This document shows, one piece after another, positions 15,680 through 25,393 of a stretch of DNA of 63,402 nt. Source of the DNA: a bacterium UBP15_UBA6099 (lineage in GTDB: Bacteria; UBP15; UBA6099); NCBI GenBank assembly GCA_002435745.1, contig DIWT01000060.1, forward strand, positions 1-63,402. The letters run 5' to 3'. How positions within the stretch are numbered: position 1 is the stretch's first letter; every line of letters starts with the position of its first letter. The translations under genes were made by a program, and so were the position numbers. The notes beneath the pieces are model-generated. The model had not been told where the DNA came from. It saw nothing but the letters and a program-made list of their open reading frames with translations, and made no database searches.

Positions 15680-16498
15680 TCAGTAAGGGTTGGCTTGAGC
15701 CAGAACGATGTCGATGTCCTGTTCTTTTTTAATGAGCACGCCGAGGAAGGGGATTTCCTTTTTGATTCTGCGCGGGTCGACGCCGCCTGTAACCAGAGCG
15801 CTGACCCAGTCGATAATCTCGCTTGTGGACGGTTTTTTGCGAAGCGAATCCAAGCTTCGCACCCAGTAGAATTTCTTGATGATTTCGGCGAGCAGCTTGT
15901 TTTCGATGTCCGGGTGGTGAACCCTGACGATGCGTTCCATCATCTGTTCGTCCGGGAACGCGATGAAGTGGAAGAGGCATCTTCGCAGGAAGGCGTCGGG
16001 AAGTTCTTTTTCGTTGTTGCTGGTGATGATGACGATGGGGCGGTGTCGGGCGGAAATCGTCTCGTCCGTCTCATGGATGTGGAAGGACATTTCGTCGAGT
16101 TCGTTGAGCAGGTCGTTGGGGAATTCGAGGTCGGCCTTGTCGATTTCGTCGATGAGGAGGACGACCTGTTCGTCTGCGGTGAAGGCTTCGCCGAGCTTGC
16201 CCATCCTGATGTAGTTTTTTATGTCGGAGACGTCGTTGTCGCTGAAACGGCTGTCGTGGAGTCTCTGGACGGTGTCGTAGATGTAGAGGCCGTCGCGCGC
16301 TTTGGTGGTGGATTTGACGTTCCAGACGAGAAGGCGTTTGCCGAGGTCTTTGGCGACGGCGTGCGCGAGAAGAGTTTTGCCGGTTCCGGGTTCGCCTTTG
16401 ACTAGCAACGGGCGTCCGAGAGCGGTCGCGGCGTTGACGACTTCGCTCAAGGCGTCGGAGGCTATGTAGCTGTCGGTTCCTTTGAATTCCTTTTTCAT
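15680..16498 (-). CDS. MoxR-type AAA+ ATPase
   Basis: 272 residues. Walker A GEPGTGKT (35-42), Walker B VVLLIDEIDKAD (~113-124), sensor 1 IITSNNEKELPDAFLRRC (~150) with the arginine finger region, and a MoxR lid domain at the end. It works with the VWA protein encoded directly downstream in remodelling or cofactor insertion; the client is unknown. Confidence 0.9.
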   Translation of the reverse strand: MKKEFKGTDSYIASDALSEVVNAATALGRPLLVKGEPGTGKTLLAHAVAKDLGKRLLVWNVKSTTKARDGLYIYDTVQRLHDSRFSDNDVSDIKNYIRMGKLGEAFTADEQVVLLIDEIDKADLEFPNDLLNELDEMSFHIHETDETISARHRPIVIITSNNEKELPDAFLRRCLFHFIAFPDEQMMERIVRVHHPDIENKLLAEIIKKFYWVRSLDSLRKKPSTSEIIDWVSALVTGGVDPRRIKKEIPFLGVLIKKEQDIDIVLAQANPY

Positions 16499-16559
16499 CG
16501 GCGTTCATCCAGTCGAGATATTGGCGCGAAACGCGAGGGCGAGCGCGCCGTACAAAAGT

Positions 16560-17639
16560 CTAGCGGCTCAAGATGTGTTCGGCAACAGCGGCGGCGGCTC
16601 CGCAGGCGAGGAAGAATGCGGGGTCCTGCTCTGGTCCTCGGCCCATGGTTGTGACGCGGATGCCCGCCTGTTCGAGAGCGGGGACGGCCGCGGAGCCGTC
16701 CGCCTCGACGATGTCGTGCCGCGCGGCGGCTCCGGATTCGTTAAGTTGCTGTATGATCACAGCGGCCTGAGCGGCAGGCAGGAGAGGGAGGGCGACGCGG
16801 GCGCGGGCGAGGGCGGCCACGGTCAGGGCTGTCAGCGTGTGGTGGCTGACTCCGCGATGCCGCTCCCTTTCGTCGGCGAAGCTCAGTCTCGGAACGACGA
16901 CCGGAGTTCCGCCGAGTGAGGCGGCGGCGTTGATCCATTCGCCGACTTCGAGTCCGGCGTGACCGAGTCGGGTTCCGGTTCCGGCGATGCCGACGCCCAT
17001 AGCGACCACAATAACGTCAGCAACTAGCGCGGCGCGGGCAGCGGCGAGCGCGGAGAATTTGGTCACGGTCTCGATGTCGCCTCCGAACGCGTTGCCGCAA
17101 GTGACGGTTGCGGAGAGGATGTTTTTGTCTTTGAGCGCGCGGACCGTCCTGCTGAAAGCCAGAGGGAGGCAGGCTCCGTCGGTCATAATGTAAACGATAT
17201 TTATTTTCGGGCGCGCGGACTTAAGGGCGGCGCAGACAGGGGCGACCATGCTGTGAAGGCCGCCGATAATGACGGGGCAGCCATCGAGGGATGCGAATGA
17301 TTCTACGGCGGCTCTGTGCGGAGAGCCTTCTTCTTCGGCGCAGGCGGCGCGGCACTGGGAGGGAGTGTAGCGCAGTTTCATTATGTGGCCGTTCGAAGGG
17401 GAGAGTTCCTTTTCGGGGCAGGAAAGATTCGCCGCTACGAAGTGCCTTCCGCCGGAGCCGAGTTCGAGGCGGACGGCTGTGGTGTTCAACAGAAGCGTGT
17501 CGCCCGGAGAGACCGGGCCGGTCAGGAGGGGATAGCAGACCGCTTTGACCTGTTTGCCGCCGCAATCTACTAGAAGTTCGACCGCGTCGCCGTCGTCCCG
17601 GAGCACGTCTATGGCTTTTCCTTCGCGAAGCTCGATCAT
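16560..17639 (-). CDS. DUF3866 family protein
   Basis: 359 residues. The family patterns are clear: GGLHSMVAPVCAALK, YIMTDGACLPLAFSRTVRAL, TCGNAFGGDIETVTKF, GVGIAGTGTRLGHAGLE and ADERERHRGVSHHTLTAL, with many conserved Gly, Asp and His. The function of the family is not known; these motifs suggest a nucleotide- or metal-binding enzyme of the cytoplasm. It lies between the GT39-like gene and the MoxR gene with short gaps. Confidence 0.85.
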   Translation of the reverse strand: MIELREGKAIDVLRDDGDAVELLVDCGGKQVKAVCYPLLTGPVSPGDTLLLNTTAVRLELGSGGRHFVAANLSCPEKELSPSNGHIMKLRYTPSQCRAACAEEEGSPHRAAVESFASLDGCPVIIGGLHSMVAPVCAALKSARPKINIVYIMTDGACLPLAFSRTVRALKDKNILSATVTCGNAFGGDIETVTKFSALAAARAALVADVIVVAMGVGIAGTGTRLGHAGLEVGEWINAAASLGGTPVVVPRLSFADERERHRGVSHHTLTALTVAALARARVALPLLPAAQAAVIIQQLNESGAAARHDIVEADGSAAVPALEQAGIRVTTMGRGPEQDPAFFLACGAAAAVAEHILSR

Positions 17640-17658
17640 GATAGAGAGTCTCCGAAAA

Positions 17659-19488
17659 TCACAAGGGTTCTTTTTTAGAGATACCTACGCGCAATGAAGA
17701 AGGGACGGAATCAGCAAATGAAATATCGACGTCGCATGAGCCTGCGCGGAATTTGCCGGAGAAAACTGCGGCTTCGCCGGGGCCAGCGGCAAGCAGTCTC
17801 GGTTCTCCGCAGAAAGAAACGGAAAAGCTGAAATCGGAATTCGATCCGGGCGCGGCCAACAGAAATGAATACTCGTCCGACTCCGGCAGGAACACTTTGA
17901 AGGAGCAGGAGCGTCCGGGTTCGGGGGAGCAGTCCAGATGAGGCGGGGAGTCAGGGGAGTTCCCGTCGGGGATGGCGGACGCTATTATGAATTCCGAAGT
18001 TGAGTCGATGAAATATCCTTCAAAACTGAACAGAAGGATGTCGCCGAGCGCGCCGCCGAAGCGTTTGCCGAAAGGGGAACGGATGCGCCAGTCTGTTTCG
18101 CGCCCTGTTTCTATTCCTCGAATGGACCTGTCTCTTGCGATCAACCAAGAACGGGGATGATATCTAAGAGCGGCCGCGGCCTCTTCGGGCGTTTCGACTT
18201 TGACGATGTTCAGTTTGGAGGCGTCTTCGGGCTTAATGAAGTAGGAGATGGCGACGGAGTCTGAAGCCTTCACGACGAGCGCGTCGCCGGGAGCCGCGCC
18301 GGCGGCGATTTCGGACAACGGCTCTCTCCAGTTTTCTCTTTCGCGGAAATGGGTCTGAGAGACGCATTTGACCGTGTAGGCAGCGTAAAACACGATGGAG
18401 ACGATGATGATGAACCCGGTCGCGGCCATTCGTATAAATGTCGTTATAGAGTAGACTCCGGCCATGTCGCGCTTGAGCAAGTTCGACGCGAAGGCGCATG
18501 GAGATGCGGAAAAGATTATGCAGGCAAAAGGAGCCAGCAGCGCAGTCAGGGGGATTATCCTTTTAAGCGAAACGGTGGACGCGCCCGAGAGAGCGACCGC
18601 AGCGAACGCGACGCATGCGAACCATATAAACAATGGAGCGAGACTGGAGCGGTGGAAGCGAAGGGAGTGGTAAAGGCCGTGGAGGGCTAGGGGGAATGAG
18701 GCGGCGGCGAGAGCGGCGTTGGCCGGAGTAAATCCGCCCGAAGCTCCGGTGTAAGACATGATGAACAGCCGCCATGCGTCGATGTCAGAGGGAGTCGCTG
18801 ACGGCGCGGACGCGAAAGCGGGAATAATCATCCTGAGGGCAAGCGCTGGAACGAGTCCGGCGAAAGCGGCCGCCGCGTATCTAAAAACGTCTCCAGCGTT
18901 TTTTTGTTTCAAAAAAACGATGGCAGCGCCGGCGGGGAGCGCGACCCAGATATTCAAATCGATCAAAGACGCGACGGCAAAAGAGACGAACAGCAATACG
19001 CCGCGCGCTTTTGAAACGCCGGATTCCGCCGCTCGGAGCGTCGCCAGAAGAGCGGCAAGGGCGAAGAACACGAACATTGAGTATCCGCGCGCGGTCATTG
19101 AAATGAACAACAGCGGCGGCGAGAAGCACAGGGCAATAGGAGCCAAGATGGAAACGCCTGCCGGGGCCGCGCGCGAAAGAATCAAGAATAGAAGAGGAAT
19201 GCAGAGAGCGCCGAAAATGAGAGCGGGAAACCTGAGAGAAGTTTCGGACGGTCCCGCTAGTTTCATCGAAACAGCCGCAACGGAGTTGTAGACGATTCCC
19301 TCCGGGTCTGCGGAGGCGGAGATCTTGGCGGCATTGTAAGGGCATCCGGACGCGGCGGCGTTCATAGTGTGAATCTCGTCCGTCCACAGCCGCGTCAGGT
19401 CTAGCGTTCCCGAATGGAGCCAGACGTATCCGGCGGCAAGTGCGGCGAAGACAAGAAGGGCGGTTTTCGCTCCGCGTTTAGCATTCAT
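17659..19488 (-). CDS. GT39/ArnT-like membrane glycosyltransferase
   Basis: 609 residues. A N-terminal membrane helix, then the acidic pair in LWTDEIHTMN (~35-44) expected for GT-C glycosyltransferases, followed by about ten hydrophobic helices to residue ~360 and a soluble periplasmic domain at the end. Such enzymes use polyprenyl-phosphate sugars on the outer face of the inner membrane. The gene starts at ATG 19488 behind AGAGGAA, just after the B12-radical SAM gene; the two may act in one lipid or glycan modification. Confidence 0.75.
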   Translation of the reverse strand: MNAKRGAKTALLVFAALAAGYVWLHSGTLDLTRLWTDEIHTMNAAASGCPYNAAKISASADPEGIVYNSVAAVSMKLAGPSETSLRFPALIFGALCIPLLFLILSRAAPAGVSILAPIALCFSPPLLFISMTARGYSMFVFFALAALLATLRAAESGVSKARGVLLFVSFAVASLIDLNIWVALPAGAAIVFLKQKNAGDVFRYAAAAFAGLVPALALRMIIPAFASAPSATPSDIDAWRLFIMSYTGASGGFTPANAALAAASFPLALHGLYHSLRFHRSSLAPLFIWFACVAFAAVALSGASTVSLKRIIPLTALLAPFACIIFSASPCAFASNLLKRDMAGVYSITTFIRMAATGFIIIVSIVFYAAYTVKCVSQTHFRERENWREPLSEIAAGAAPGDALVVKASDSVAISYFIKPEDASKLNIVKVETPEEAAAALRYHPRSWLIARDRSIRGIETGRETDWRIRSPFGKRFGGALGDILLFSFEGYFIDSTSEFIIASAIPDGNSPDSPPHLDCSPEPGRSCSFKVFLPESDEYSFLLAAPGSNSDFSFSVSFCGEPRLLAAGPGEAAVFSGKFRAGSCDVDISFADSVPSSLRVGISKKEPL

Positions 19489-19507
19489 CCCGTTCCTCTT
19501 TTCGCGT

Positions 19508-21037
19508 TCAATCGTCGTACCACGGAGGCTTGACCAGCCCCGCGTAAACTTTTGTCTTGAACGGCCAGACGAACGACCGGGCGGAAGTCAGCAGGACGCG
19601 GATGGTGACAATCAGCCACCAGATATACATTTTGCGCTTGTACACGCCCTTGCTGGTTATCCCTTTCAGGAACCACTTGAGGGAGACGAATCTTTTGCTC
19701 AAAACGATGAGCAGTTCTTCGATGCGCTCCCGCGACATGTTCTCGGAGCTAATGATGGGAGTCATCCAGTCATAGTCGGCGAAGTCGCGGGTCTCAATCC
19801 AACCGGCGGCCTCCGCTTCAGACCAGAAATCGGTTCCGGGAACAGGAGTAATCGGATGAAAGCCCGGATAGTCGAGTTCGAGCCGCCGGGCGAAATCCGC
19901 CTGAGCGAGCATGCTCGCCGGGGTTTCGTGCCGCACGCCGACGATGAAAGTGCCCTGCCTGAAAATATTAGGATATTTATTTTTGAGAATGCCGAAGCAC
20001 TCCAAAGCGGTGTTTTCGCTGTAGAAAGGCTTGCCCATGCCCTTAAGCTCGTCCTGCTCGACCCGTTCGACGCCGATGGAGACATGGACAAGACCGCTGC
20101 GGGCAAGTTTCTCGAACACGCCGGACTTTTCGTCCCGGATGACCGCGTCGGCGCGCATGAAGGCGAACCACTCGACGCCGAGGTTTTCGGCGATCAGCGC
20201 GTCCGCAAAACTTGCGCTCCATGCCGGGTCTTTGTTCCAGTATTCATCAACGAAGACTAGGCAGCGCTTGTTATGTGTTTCGGCAAGGACGCGGATTTCA
20301 TTAATAGTGTTATGCACGGATTTGGTGCGCCAGCGCGGCTTGAGGGAGACGGAGCCGTCGTCGCTCTGCTCTACGTCCGCCATCTGCCTCCACCAAGCGC
20401 AGAAGCGGCAGTTGCTGACGCAGCCCCGGCTGTGATGGATGGTCGCGCCGCCGGGAGAAAAAAGGAACTTCGATGTTCCGTAAAGATGCATCGGCATCAG
20501 GTCGTAGGCGGGGAGGGGGAGGGAATCGAGGTCGCTGATGAGCGGCCGGGGGGGCGTCTCCACCGCGCGTCCGTCTTTCCTGAAAGCGATTCCTTTGACT
20601 CCGCCGACAGCGCTTTCGCCGTCGGGGATCGCGTCGAGCAGTTCCACAAAGGAAGCCTCGCCTTCGCGGCAGACCACGTAATCTATGAAGTCGTTTTTCA
20701 GAGTGTCTTCGATGAGGTTGGTGAAATGAGAGCCGCCCGCGATTGTTTTTGCGTCGGGGCATATCTCTTTGGCGAGTTTTAAAGCCCTGATCGATTCATG
20801 GCTGTAAACCGCGTGGTTTTCGCCTACGCCGACAGCGTCGGGGTTGACGCGCCTGATAGTTTCAGCGAGGCTTTTCCAACCCATTTTCAGAGGGGCGCAA
20901 TCGACGGCGGCGACGGTGTGTCCGGCTGCGCGGGCGGCGCCGGCCAGACAAGGCATCCATTGAGGAGTCAGAAAATTGTCGTCCGCGCTGATATACGGCC
21001 AGAAGTGTTTCGGCGGTTGTATAAGAAGAACTTTCAT
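19508..21037 (-). CDS. Cobalamin-binding radical SAM enzyme
   Basis: 509 residues. N-terminal B12-binding Rossmann part (MKVLLIQPP, then GGSHFTNL, ~1-150), radical SAM core with the cluster motif CVSNCRFC (~207-214), and a C-terminal helical part. The order resembles the BchE/HpnP-like branch, which includes methylases and cyclases of lipids and tetrapyrroles. It lies directly behind hemL in the heme operon (GGAGG then ATG), so a tetrapyrrole or membrane-lipid substrate is possible, but the reaction cannot be told. Confidence 0.8.
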   Translation of the reverse strand: MKVLLIQPPKHFWPYISADDNFLTPQWMPCLAGAARAAGHTVAAVDCAPLKMGWKSLAETIRRVNPDAVGVGENHAVYSHESIRALKLAKEICPDAKTIAGGSHFTNLIEDTLKNDFIDYVVCREGEASFVELLDAIPDGESAVGGVKGIAFRKDGRAVETPPRPLISDLDSLPLPAYDLMPMHLYGTSKFLFSPGGATIHHSRGCVSNCRFCAWWRQMADVEQSDDGSVSLKPRWRTKSVHNTINEIRVLAETHNKRCLVFVDEYWNKDPAWSASFADALIAENLGVEWFAFMRADAVIRDEKSGVFEKLARSGLVHVSIGVERVEQDELKGMGKPFYSENTALECFGILKNKYPNIFRQGTFIVGVRHETPASMLAQADFARRLELDYPGFHPITPVPGTDFWSEAEAAGWIETRDFADYDWMTPIISSENMSRERIEELLIVLSKRFVSLKWFLKGITSKGVYKRKMYIWWLIVTIRVLLTSARSFVWPFKTKVYAGLVKPPWYDD

Positions 21038-21082
21038 CAGCCCTCCGGCTGTTGCTAAGCGCGGTTCGCGCCGACGGCTTGG

Positions 21083-22372
21083 TCAGCTTCCGCTTTTGAT
21101 GACTTTTAGCGATTCGGCGGCGGCGGCGGATATCGCGTCGACGTCAGCTTCCGTGTGAGCGGCCCCGACGAAGCAGGCCTCGAACTGCGACGGCGCCAGA
21201 TAGACGCCGCGCTCAAGCATAAGGGAGTGGAACCGCGCGAAAAGTTTCGTGTCGCTTTTCAGAGCCTCAGAGTAATTTCTCACCGGGCCGGGCGCGAAGA
21301 AGGCGCAGCCCATGGAGGCTATCTTGTTGACGGCGATATCGACGCCGTTGTCGCGAGCGCCTTTTTCCAGACCATCAAAAAGCCTGTCGGCGAGAGCGGC
21401 CATCCTCTTGTATGGGGATTCGTTAATGAGTATTTCGAGGGTGGTTATTCCCGCCGCGACCGCGATCGGGTTGCCGGACAGAGTGCCGGCCTGATAGACC
21501 GGGCCGGACGGAGACATCATGTCCATGAGGTCCGCGCGGCCGCCGTAGGCCCCGACGGGCAGTCCACCGCCGATGATTTTTCCGAGCGTGGTCAGGTCGG
21601 GGGAGATGTTGAAGCATTCCTGAGCGCCGCCGGGGGCAAGCCTGAAACCGGTGATCACCTCGTCGAAAATCAGCAACGCGCCTCGCTCTGCCGTCAATTG
21701 TCGCAGGTCTTCGAGGAATCCCGGTTCGGGCAAAATCACGCCGACGTTTGCGGCCACAGGTTCGAGTATCACGCAGGCGATCTGTCCGGGCAGAGCGTCA
21801 AAAAGTTTTTTCACGGAATTGATGTTGTTGTAGTCGGCGTTCAAAGTGTCGGCGGCAAGAGAGGCGGGGACGCCGGGGGAGCTTGGCTGGCCGAGAGTGA
21901 GCGCGCCGCTGCCGGCCTTAATGAGAAAGCTGTCCGCGTGCCCGTGATAGCAGCCTTCGAACTTGATAATTTTGTCGCGGCGCGTGGCGGCTCTTGCGAG
22001 TCTGACCGCGCTCATGGTGGCTTCGGTTCCGGAGTTGACCAGCCTGACTTTCTCCACGCTCGGAACCATTTCCACGATGAGTTTCGCGAGCCGGGTTTCG
22101 GAGGCTGTGGGCGCGCCGAAGCTCGCTCCGCGCTCGGCGGCGGACTTCACGGCGGCAACCACTTCGGGCCTCGAATGGCCGAGTATCAGCGGCCCCCAAG
22201 ACGCCACACAGTCGATATATTCCCTGCCGTCGGCGTCCGTGATTCTCGCGCCGTTGCCGTTCTCGATGAATCTCGGCCCGCCGCCGACTGATCCGAACGC
22301 CCTCACGGGCGAGTTGACTCCTCCGGGGATATACTTCAACGCTTCAGCAAACAGGTCCGCGCTGCGGCTCAT
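21083..22372 (-). CDS. hemL: Glutamate-1-semialdehyde 2,1-aminomutase
   Basis: 429 residues, full length. Opens SRSADLFAEALKYIPGGVNS-PVRAFGSVGG as usual; PLP Lys in LGKIIGGGLPVGAYGGR (~262) and DEVITGFR upstream of it. Converts glutamate-1-semialdehyde made by HemA into 5-aminolevulinate. Its ATG overlaps the ahbB stop (ATGA), so the two are translationally coupled. Confidence 0.97.
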   Translation of the reverse strand: MSRSADLFAEALKYIPGGVNSPVRAFGSVGGGPRFIENGNGARITDADGREYIDCVASWGPLILGHSRPEVVAAVKSAAERGASFGAPTASETRLAKLIVEMVPSVEKVRLVNSGTEATMSAVRLARAATRRDKIIKFEGCYHGHADSFLIKAGSGALTLGQPSSPGVPASLAADTLNADYNNINSVKKLFDALPGQIACVILEPVAANVGVILPEPGFLEDLRQLTAERGALLIFDEVITGFRLAPGGAQECFNISPDLTTLGKIIGGGLPVGAYGGRADLMDMMSPSGPVYQAGTLSGNPIAVAAGITTLEILINESPYKRMAALADRLFDGLEKGARDNGVDIAVNKIASMGCAFFAPGPVRNYSEALKSDTKLFARFHSLMLERGVYLAPSQFEACFVGAAHTEADVDAISAAAAESLKVIKSGS

Positions 22373-22851
22373 CTGTCTTCCTCCATAAAAAGTTTGGTGT
22401 CGGATTTCTTCAACTCGCGCAAGCTGAATAGGATTCTGAAATTTTCGACGCGCAGTTCTTCAGATACCATGCGCGCCTGTTCTCTGACTTCGTCCTCGGT
22501 CGCGCCATGAATCATCGTGTATAGGCGGAAGGGCCATTTGTCCGAGCGCGGGCGGGCATAGCAGTGGCTGACGCAGTCGCGCTCGCTCATCGCGCGCCCC
22601 GCCTCTTCGACTCTCTCTTCCGGGACGTCCCAGACGACCATTCCGTTGGCTTTGACGCCGGCTTTGCGGTGTCTTATGAACGCGCCCATCCTTCTGATAA
22701 TGCCGGACGCATTCCATCTGCGGGCGATTTCGAGAGCCTCGGCTTCAGACATGCCCGCGCGCGCCGCCAAATCAGCGTACGGCCTCTCGCGCACAGGGAG
22801 GTCCTCCTGCAGAGCGCGCAGCAGTCTTATTTCCTTTTCCGAAAACTCCAT
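22369..22851 (-). CDS. ahbB: Siroheme decarboxylase subunit AhbB
   Basis: 160 residues of the Lrp/AsnC-like AhbA/AhbB/NirDLGH family: an N-terminal HTH-like domain (LRALQEDLPVRERPYADLA) then the ferredoxin-like domain. The pattern VSHCYARP ... WPFRLYTMIHG marks the AhbB branch. With AhbA it removes two acetate carboxyls from siroheme to give 12,18-didecarboxysiroheme. The gene is seven bases behind ahbA. Confidence 0.9.
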   Translation of the reverse strand: MEFSEKEIRLLRALQEDLPVRERPYADLAARAGMSEAEALEIARRWNASGIIRRMGAFIRHRKAGVKANGMVVWDVPEERVEEAGRAMSERDCVSHCYARPRSDKWPFRLYTMIHGATEDEVREQARMVSEELRVENFRILFSLRELKKSDTKLFMEEDR

Positions 22852-22858
22852 CCGGCCC

Positions 22859-23311
22859 TCATTTCGTAAGGTCGAAGTTCACTTTAATCTTAAAGATATG
22901 CGTCGCCGGAAGGTCGATTACCTCGTCGGCCCCCGAATGTTTTCTTATGTCGTCGATGATTGCGGCCACCACCGCCTCGTCGCGCGCTATGACGGTGAAC
23001 CACACGTTAAACTCGTCGTCCCGCTCGTAGTTGTGGGTGATCTCGTTAAACCGGTTGATATAATTCGCTACGGAATCCACTCTGCCGGGAGCGACGCGCG
23101 CCGCGGCCAGCGTGCTGACGTAGCCGAGCGCGCGCGGGTTCAGAGAGGCCCCCATCCGCCGGATAAGGCCCTCTTCGCGCATTGCTTCAATCCGCGCAAT
23201 GGCTTCGCTCTCGGTGACTCCCGCCTTTTCCGCGATCTCAACATAAGGCCGTTCCGAGAGCGGGAATTCCCTCTGAATCAAAGTGAGCAGAAGCCTGTCG
23301 ATTTCATCCAT
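22859..23311 (-). CDS. ahbA: Siroheme decarboxylase subunit AhbA
   Basis: 150 residues. Same family as its neighbour, with the AhbA pattern THNYERDDEFNVWFTVIA and the C-terminal IFKIKVNFDL. It pairs with AhbB in the first step from siroheme to heme. Start overlaps the end of the ahbD gene. Confidence 0.9.
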   Translation of the reverse strand: MDEIDRLLLTLIQREFPLSERPYVEIAEKAGVTESEAIARIEAMREEGLIRRMGASLNPRALGYVSTLAAARVAPGRVDSVANYINRFNEITHNYERDDEFNVWFTVIARDEAVVAAIIDDIRKHSGADEVIDLPATHIFKIKVNFDLTK

Positions 23312-24404
23312 CGCCGCGCCTCATCGATTTGGGCGTGTACACGCAGAACGGCTCCTCGGCCAGATAGTCGCCTGAAAGAGCCAACGCTCTAGCCCTGCAC
23401 CCGCCGCAGACTTTCACGTATTCGCACACGCCGCATTTCCCCTTGTATGTCCGCGTGTCCCTCAATTCGTTGAACACTTTGGAAGTCTCGTAGATTTTTT
23501 TAAAGTCGAAGTTTTCGCGCCTCAAATCGCCGCAGTTGACGTCGAAGAAGCCGCATGGCTGAAGAATGCCGTCATAAGAGACAAAGACGAAGCCGTCTCC
23601 GCCCATGCAGCCTTTTGTCATGGCGAAAAGCCCGTGGGATTTCGGAGTGACCTCGCGTCCCGCTTTCTCCTCCCGCTGCCTGAATATGCGGTGGTAGTGA
23701 GGGGCGCAGGTGGGCTTGAACTGTATGTCGGTTTCGAGGCTTTTTTCATAGACCCAGTTGAGGGCGCGCTCGTATTCGCCGGGCGGGATTTCGAGGTCGG
23801 ATATTGCTTTGCCGCGCCCGGTCGGAACGAGCAGGAACGGGTTGAAGGCAACGGCTCCGAGCCGTTCAGCGAGCGCGAGTATGTCCGCCAGCTCGGAAAT
23901 ATTGTGTTTGGTCACAGTGGTGTTGATCTGGAACTCCATGCCAGCGTCCCGCGCGTGGCCGATGCCTCGGAGCGCGTCATCGAACGCCCCCGGCACGCCT
24001 CTGAATTCATCGTGAGTCGCCGCCGTAGCGCCGTCGATGCTGACGCTGATTCGCTGTATGCCTGACTCCATCATCTTCGCGGCTGTTTCGGGGGTGATGA
24101 GCGGCCCGCAGGGGGACATCACGACGCGCAGCCCTTTGTCGGTTCCGTACCGGGCTATGTCGTATATGTCGGCGCGGGTCATAGGCTCTCCGCCGGTGAG
24201 AATTAGTATCGGTTTTGAGAAGGAAGCGATATTGTCAATGAGCAGTCGCGCTTCCGCCGGGGACAGCTCGCCCGCATAATCCTGATCGCGCGCGGAGCCT
24301 CGGCAGTGCTTGCATTTCATTGGGCATCTGCGCGTGGTTTCCCAAGCCACCAGCCGAGGCGCAGGCCCGGCCGGTTTTCCTCCGCCGTCCATGCCGACTT
24401 TCAT
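23304..24404 (-). CDS. ahbD: Radical SAM heme b synthase AhbD
   Basis: 366 residues. Opens VAWETTRRCPMKCKHCRGSA, with the radical SAM CxxxCxxC at ~27-34; a SPASM-like second cluster region near the end has CGFFDVNCGD and CGVCEYVKVCGGC. The N-terminal form and placement fit AhbD, which oxidatively decarboxylates two propionates of Fe-coproporphyrin III to vinyls, giving heme b without oxygen. Assigned against the related AhbC by the opening and C-terminal sequences. Overlaps hemB by four bases. Confidence 0.88.
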   Translation of the reverse strand: MKVGMDGGGKPAGPAPRLVAWETTRRCPMKCKHCRGSARDQDYAGELSPAEARLLIDNIASFSKPILILTGGEPMTRADIYDIARYGTDKGLRVVMSPCGPLITPETAAKMMESGIQRISVSIDGATAATHDEFRGVPGAFDDALRGIGHARDAGMEFQINTTVTKHNISELADILALAERLGAVAFNPFLLVPTGRGKAISDLEIPPGEYERALNWVYEKSLETDIQFKPTCAPHYHRIFRQREEKAGREVTPKSHGLFAMTKGCMGGDGFVFVSYDGILQPCGFFDVNCGDLRRENFDFKKIYETSKVFNELRDTRTYKGKCGVCEYVKVCGGCRARALALSGDYLAEEPFCVYTPKSMRRGDG

Positions 24405-25393
24405 CCGCGCCTCCTCTTCAACTCTTCCGCGACCGCCTTTGCGAAGTACGTCAGAATCATGTCCGCGCCCGCGCGTTTGATGGAAGTGAGAGACTCGAAC
24501 ATAGCGCGGTCCGCGTCGAGCATCCCGCGTTCCGCCGCAGCCATAATCATCGAATACTCGCCGCTTACGCTGTAGGCGGCCAAGGGGAGGTTCGAGCGCT
24601 CGCGGACGGCGGCGATTACGTCAAGGTAAGCCAGCGCCGGTTTCACCATGAGGATGTCCGCGCCTTCGCCTTCGTCGAGGTCGATTTCGCGAAGAGCTTC
24701 GCGCCTGTTCGCGGGGTCCATCTGATACGAGCGCCTGTCGCCGAACTGAGGCGCGCTGTCAGCGGCGTCTCTGAACGGGCCGTAAAAGGCCGAGGCGTAT
24801 TTTGCGGCGTATGACATGATGGGAGTCATGCCGAATCCGGATTCGTCGAGCGCGGCGCGTATGGCCGCGACGCGTCCGTCCATCATGTCCGACGGAGCCA
24901 CCATGTCAGCCCCCGCCGCCACGTGGGACAGCGCCATCCGCGCGAGCTGCTTCAGCGTCGAGTCATTGTCCACTTCGTTGCCTTTCAGCAAACCGCAATG
25001 GCCGTGCGACGTGTATTCGCAGAGGCAGACGTCCGTTATCACGCACAAATCCGGCGCGGCCTTTTTTATCAAAGCCGTCGCTTTCTGCACTACGCCGTCC
25101 GCCTTGACGCCCGACTCGCCTTTGGGGTCTTTCTTGTCCGGAAGGCCGAACAATATGACCGCCGGGACTCCGAGAGCGAAAAGCGACTCGCATTCTGCTG
25201 CTGCGGCGTCCGCCGACATCTGATATTGTCCGGGCATCGAGGCGATAGCTCTCCGCTCCCCGGAGCCGGGAATAATGAAAAGCGGAGCTATCAGGTCATC
25301 GACGCTCAGCGTCGTCTCTCTTGTCATCCGCCTTAGAGTTTCGGTCCTTCTCATCCTTCTCATTCGAACAATCGGGAATTCCATGAGCGTCAC
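24401..25393 (-). CDS. hemB: Porphobilinogen synthase (delta-aminolevulinate dehydratase)
   Basis: 330 residues. Schiff-base lysines in YAAKYASAFYGPFR and LMVKPALAYLD; the metal-site region CLCEYTSHGHCG shows the Cys/His ligands of a zinc-type enzyme. Joins two aminolevulinate molecules. It sits between the two radical SAM ahb genes with overlapping ends. Confidence 0.96.
   Translation of the reverse strand: MTLMEFPIVRMRRMRRTETLRRMTRETTLSVDDLIAPLFIIPGSGERRAIASMPGQYQMSADAAAAECESLFALGVPAVILFGLPDKKDPKGESGVKADGVVQKATALIKKAAPDLCVITDVCLCEYTSHGHCGLLKGNEVDNDSTLKQLARMALSHVAAGADMVAPSDMMDGRVAAIRAALDESGFGMTPIMSYAAKYASAFYGPFRDAADSAPQFGDRRSYQMDPANRREALREIDLDEGEGADILMVKPALAYLDVIAAVRERSNLPLAAYSVSGEYSMIMAAAERGMLDADRAMFESLTSIKRAGADMILTYFAKAVAEELKRRRG

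Noticed and set aside
21155..22291. 378-codon plus-strand frame opposite hemL
   Set aside because: Mirror of a strongly conserved hemL gene in GC-rich DNA.
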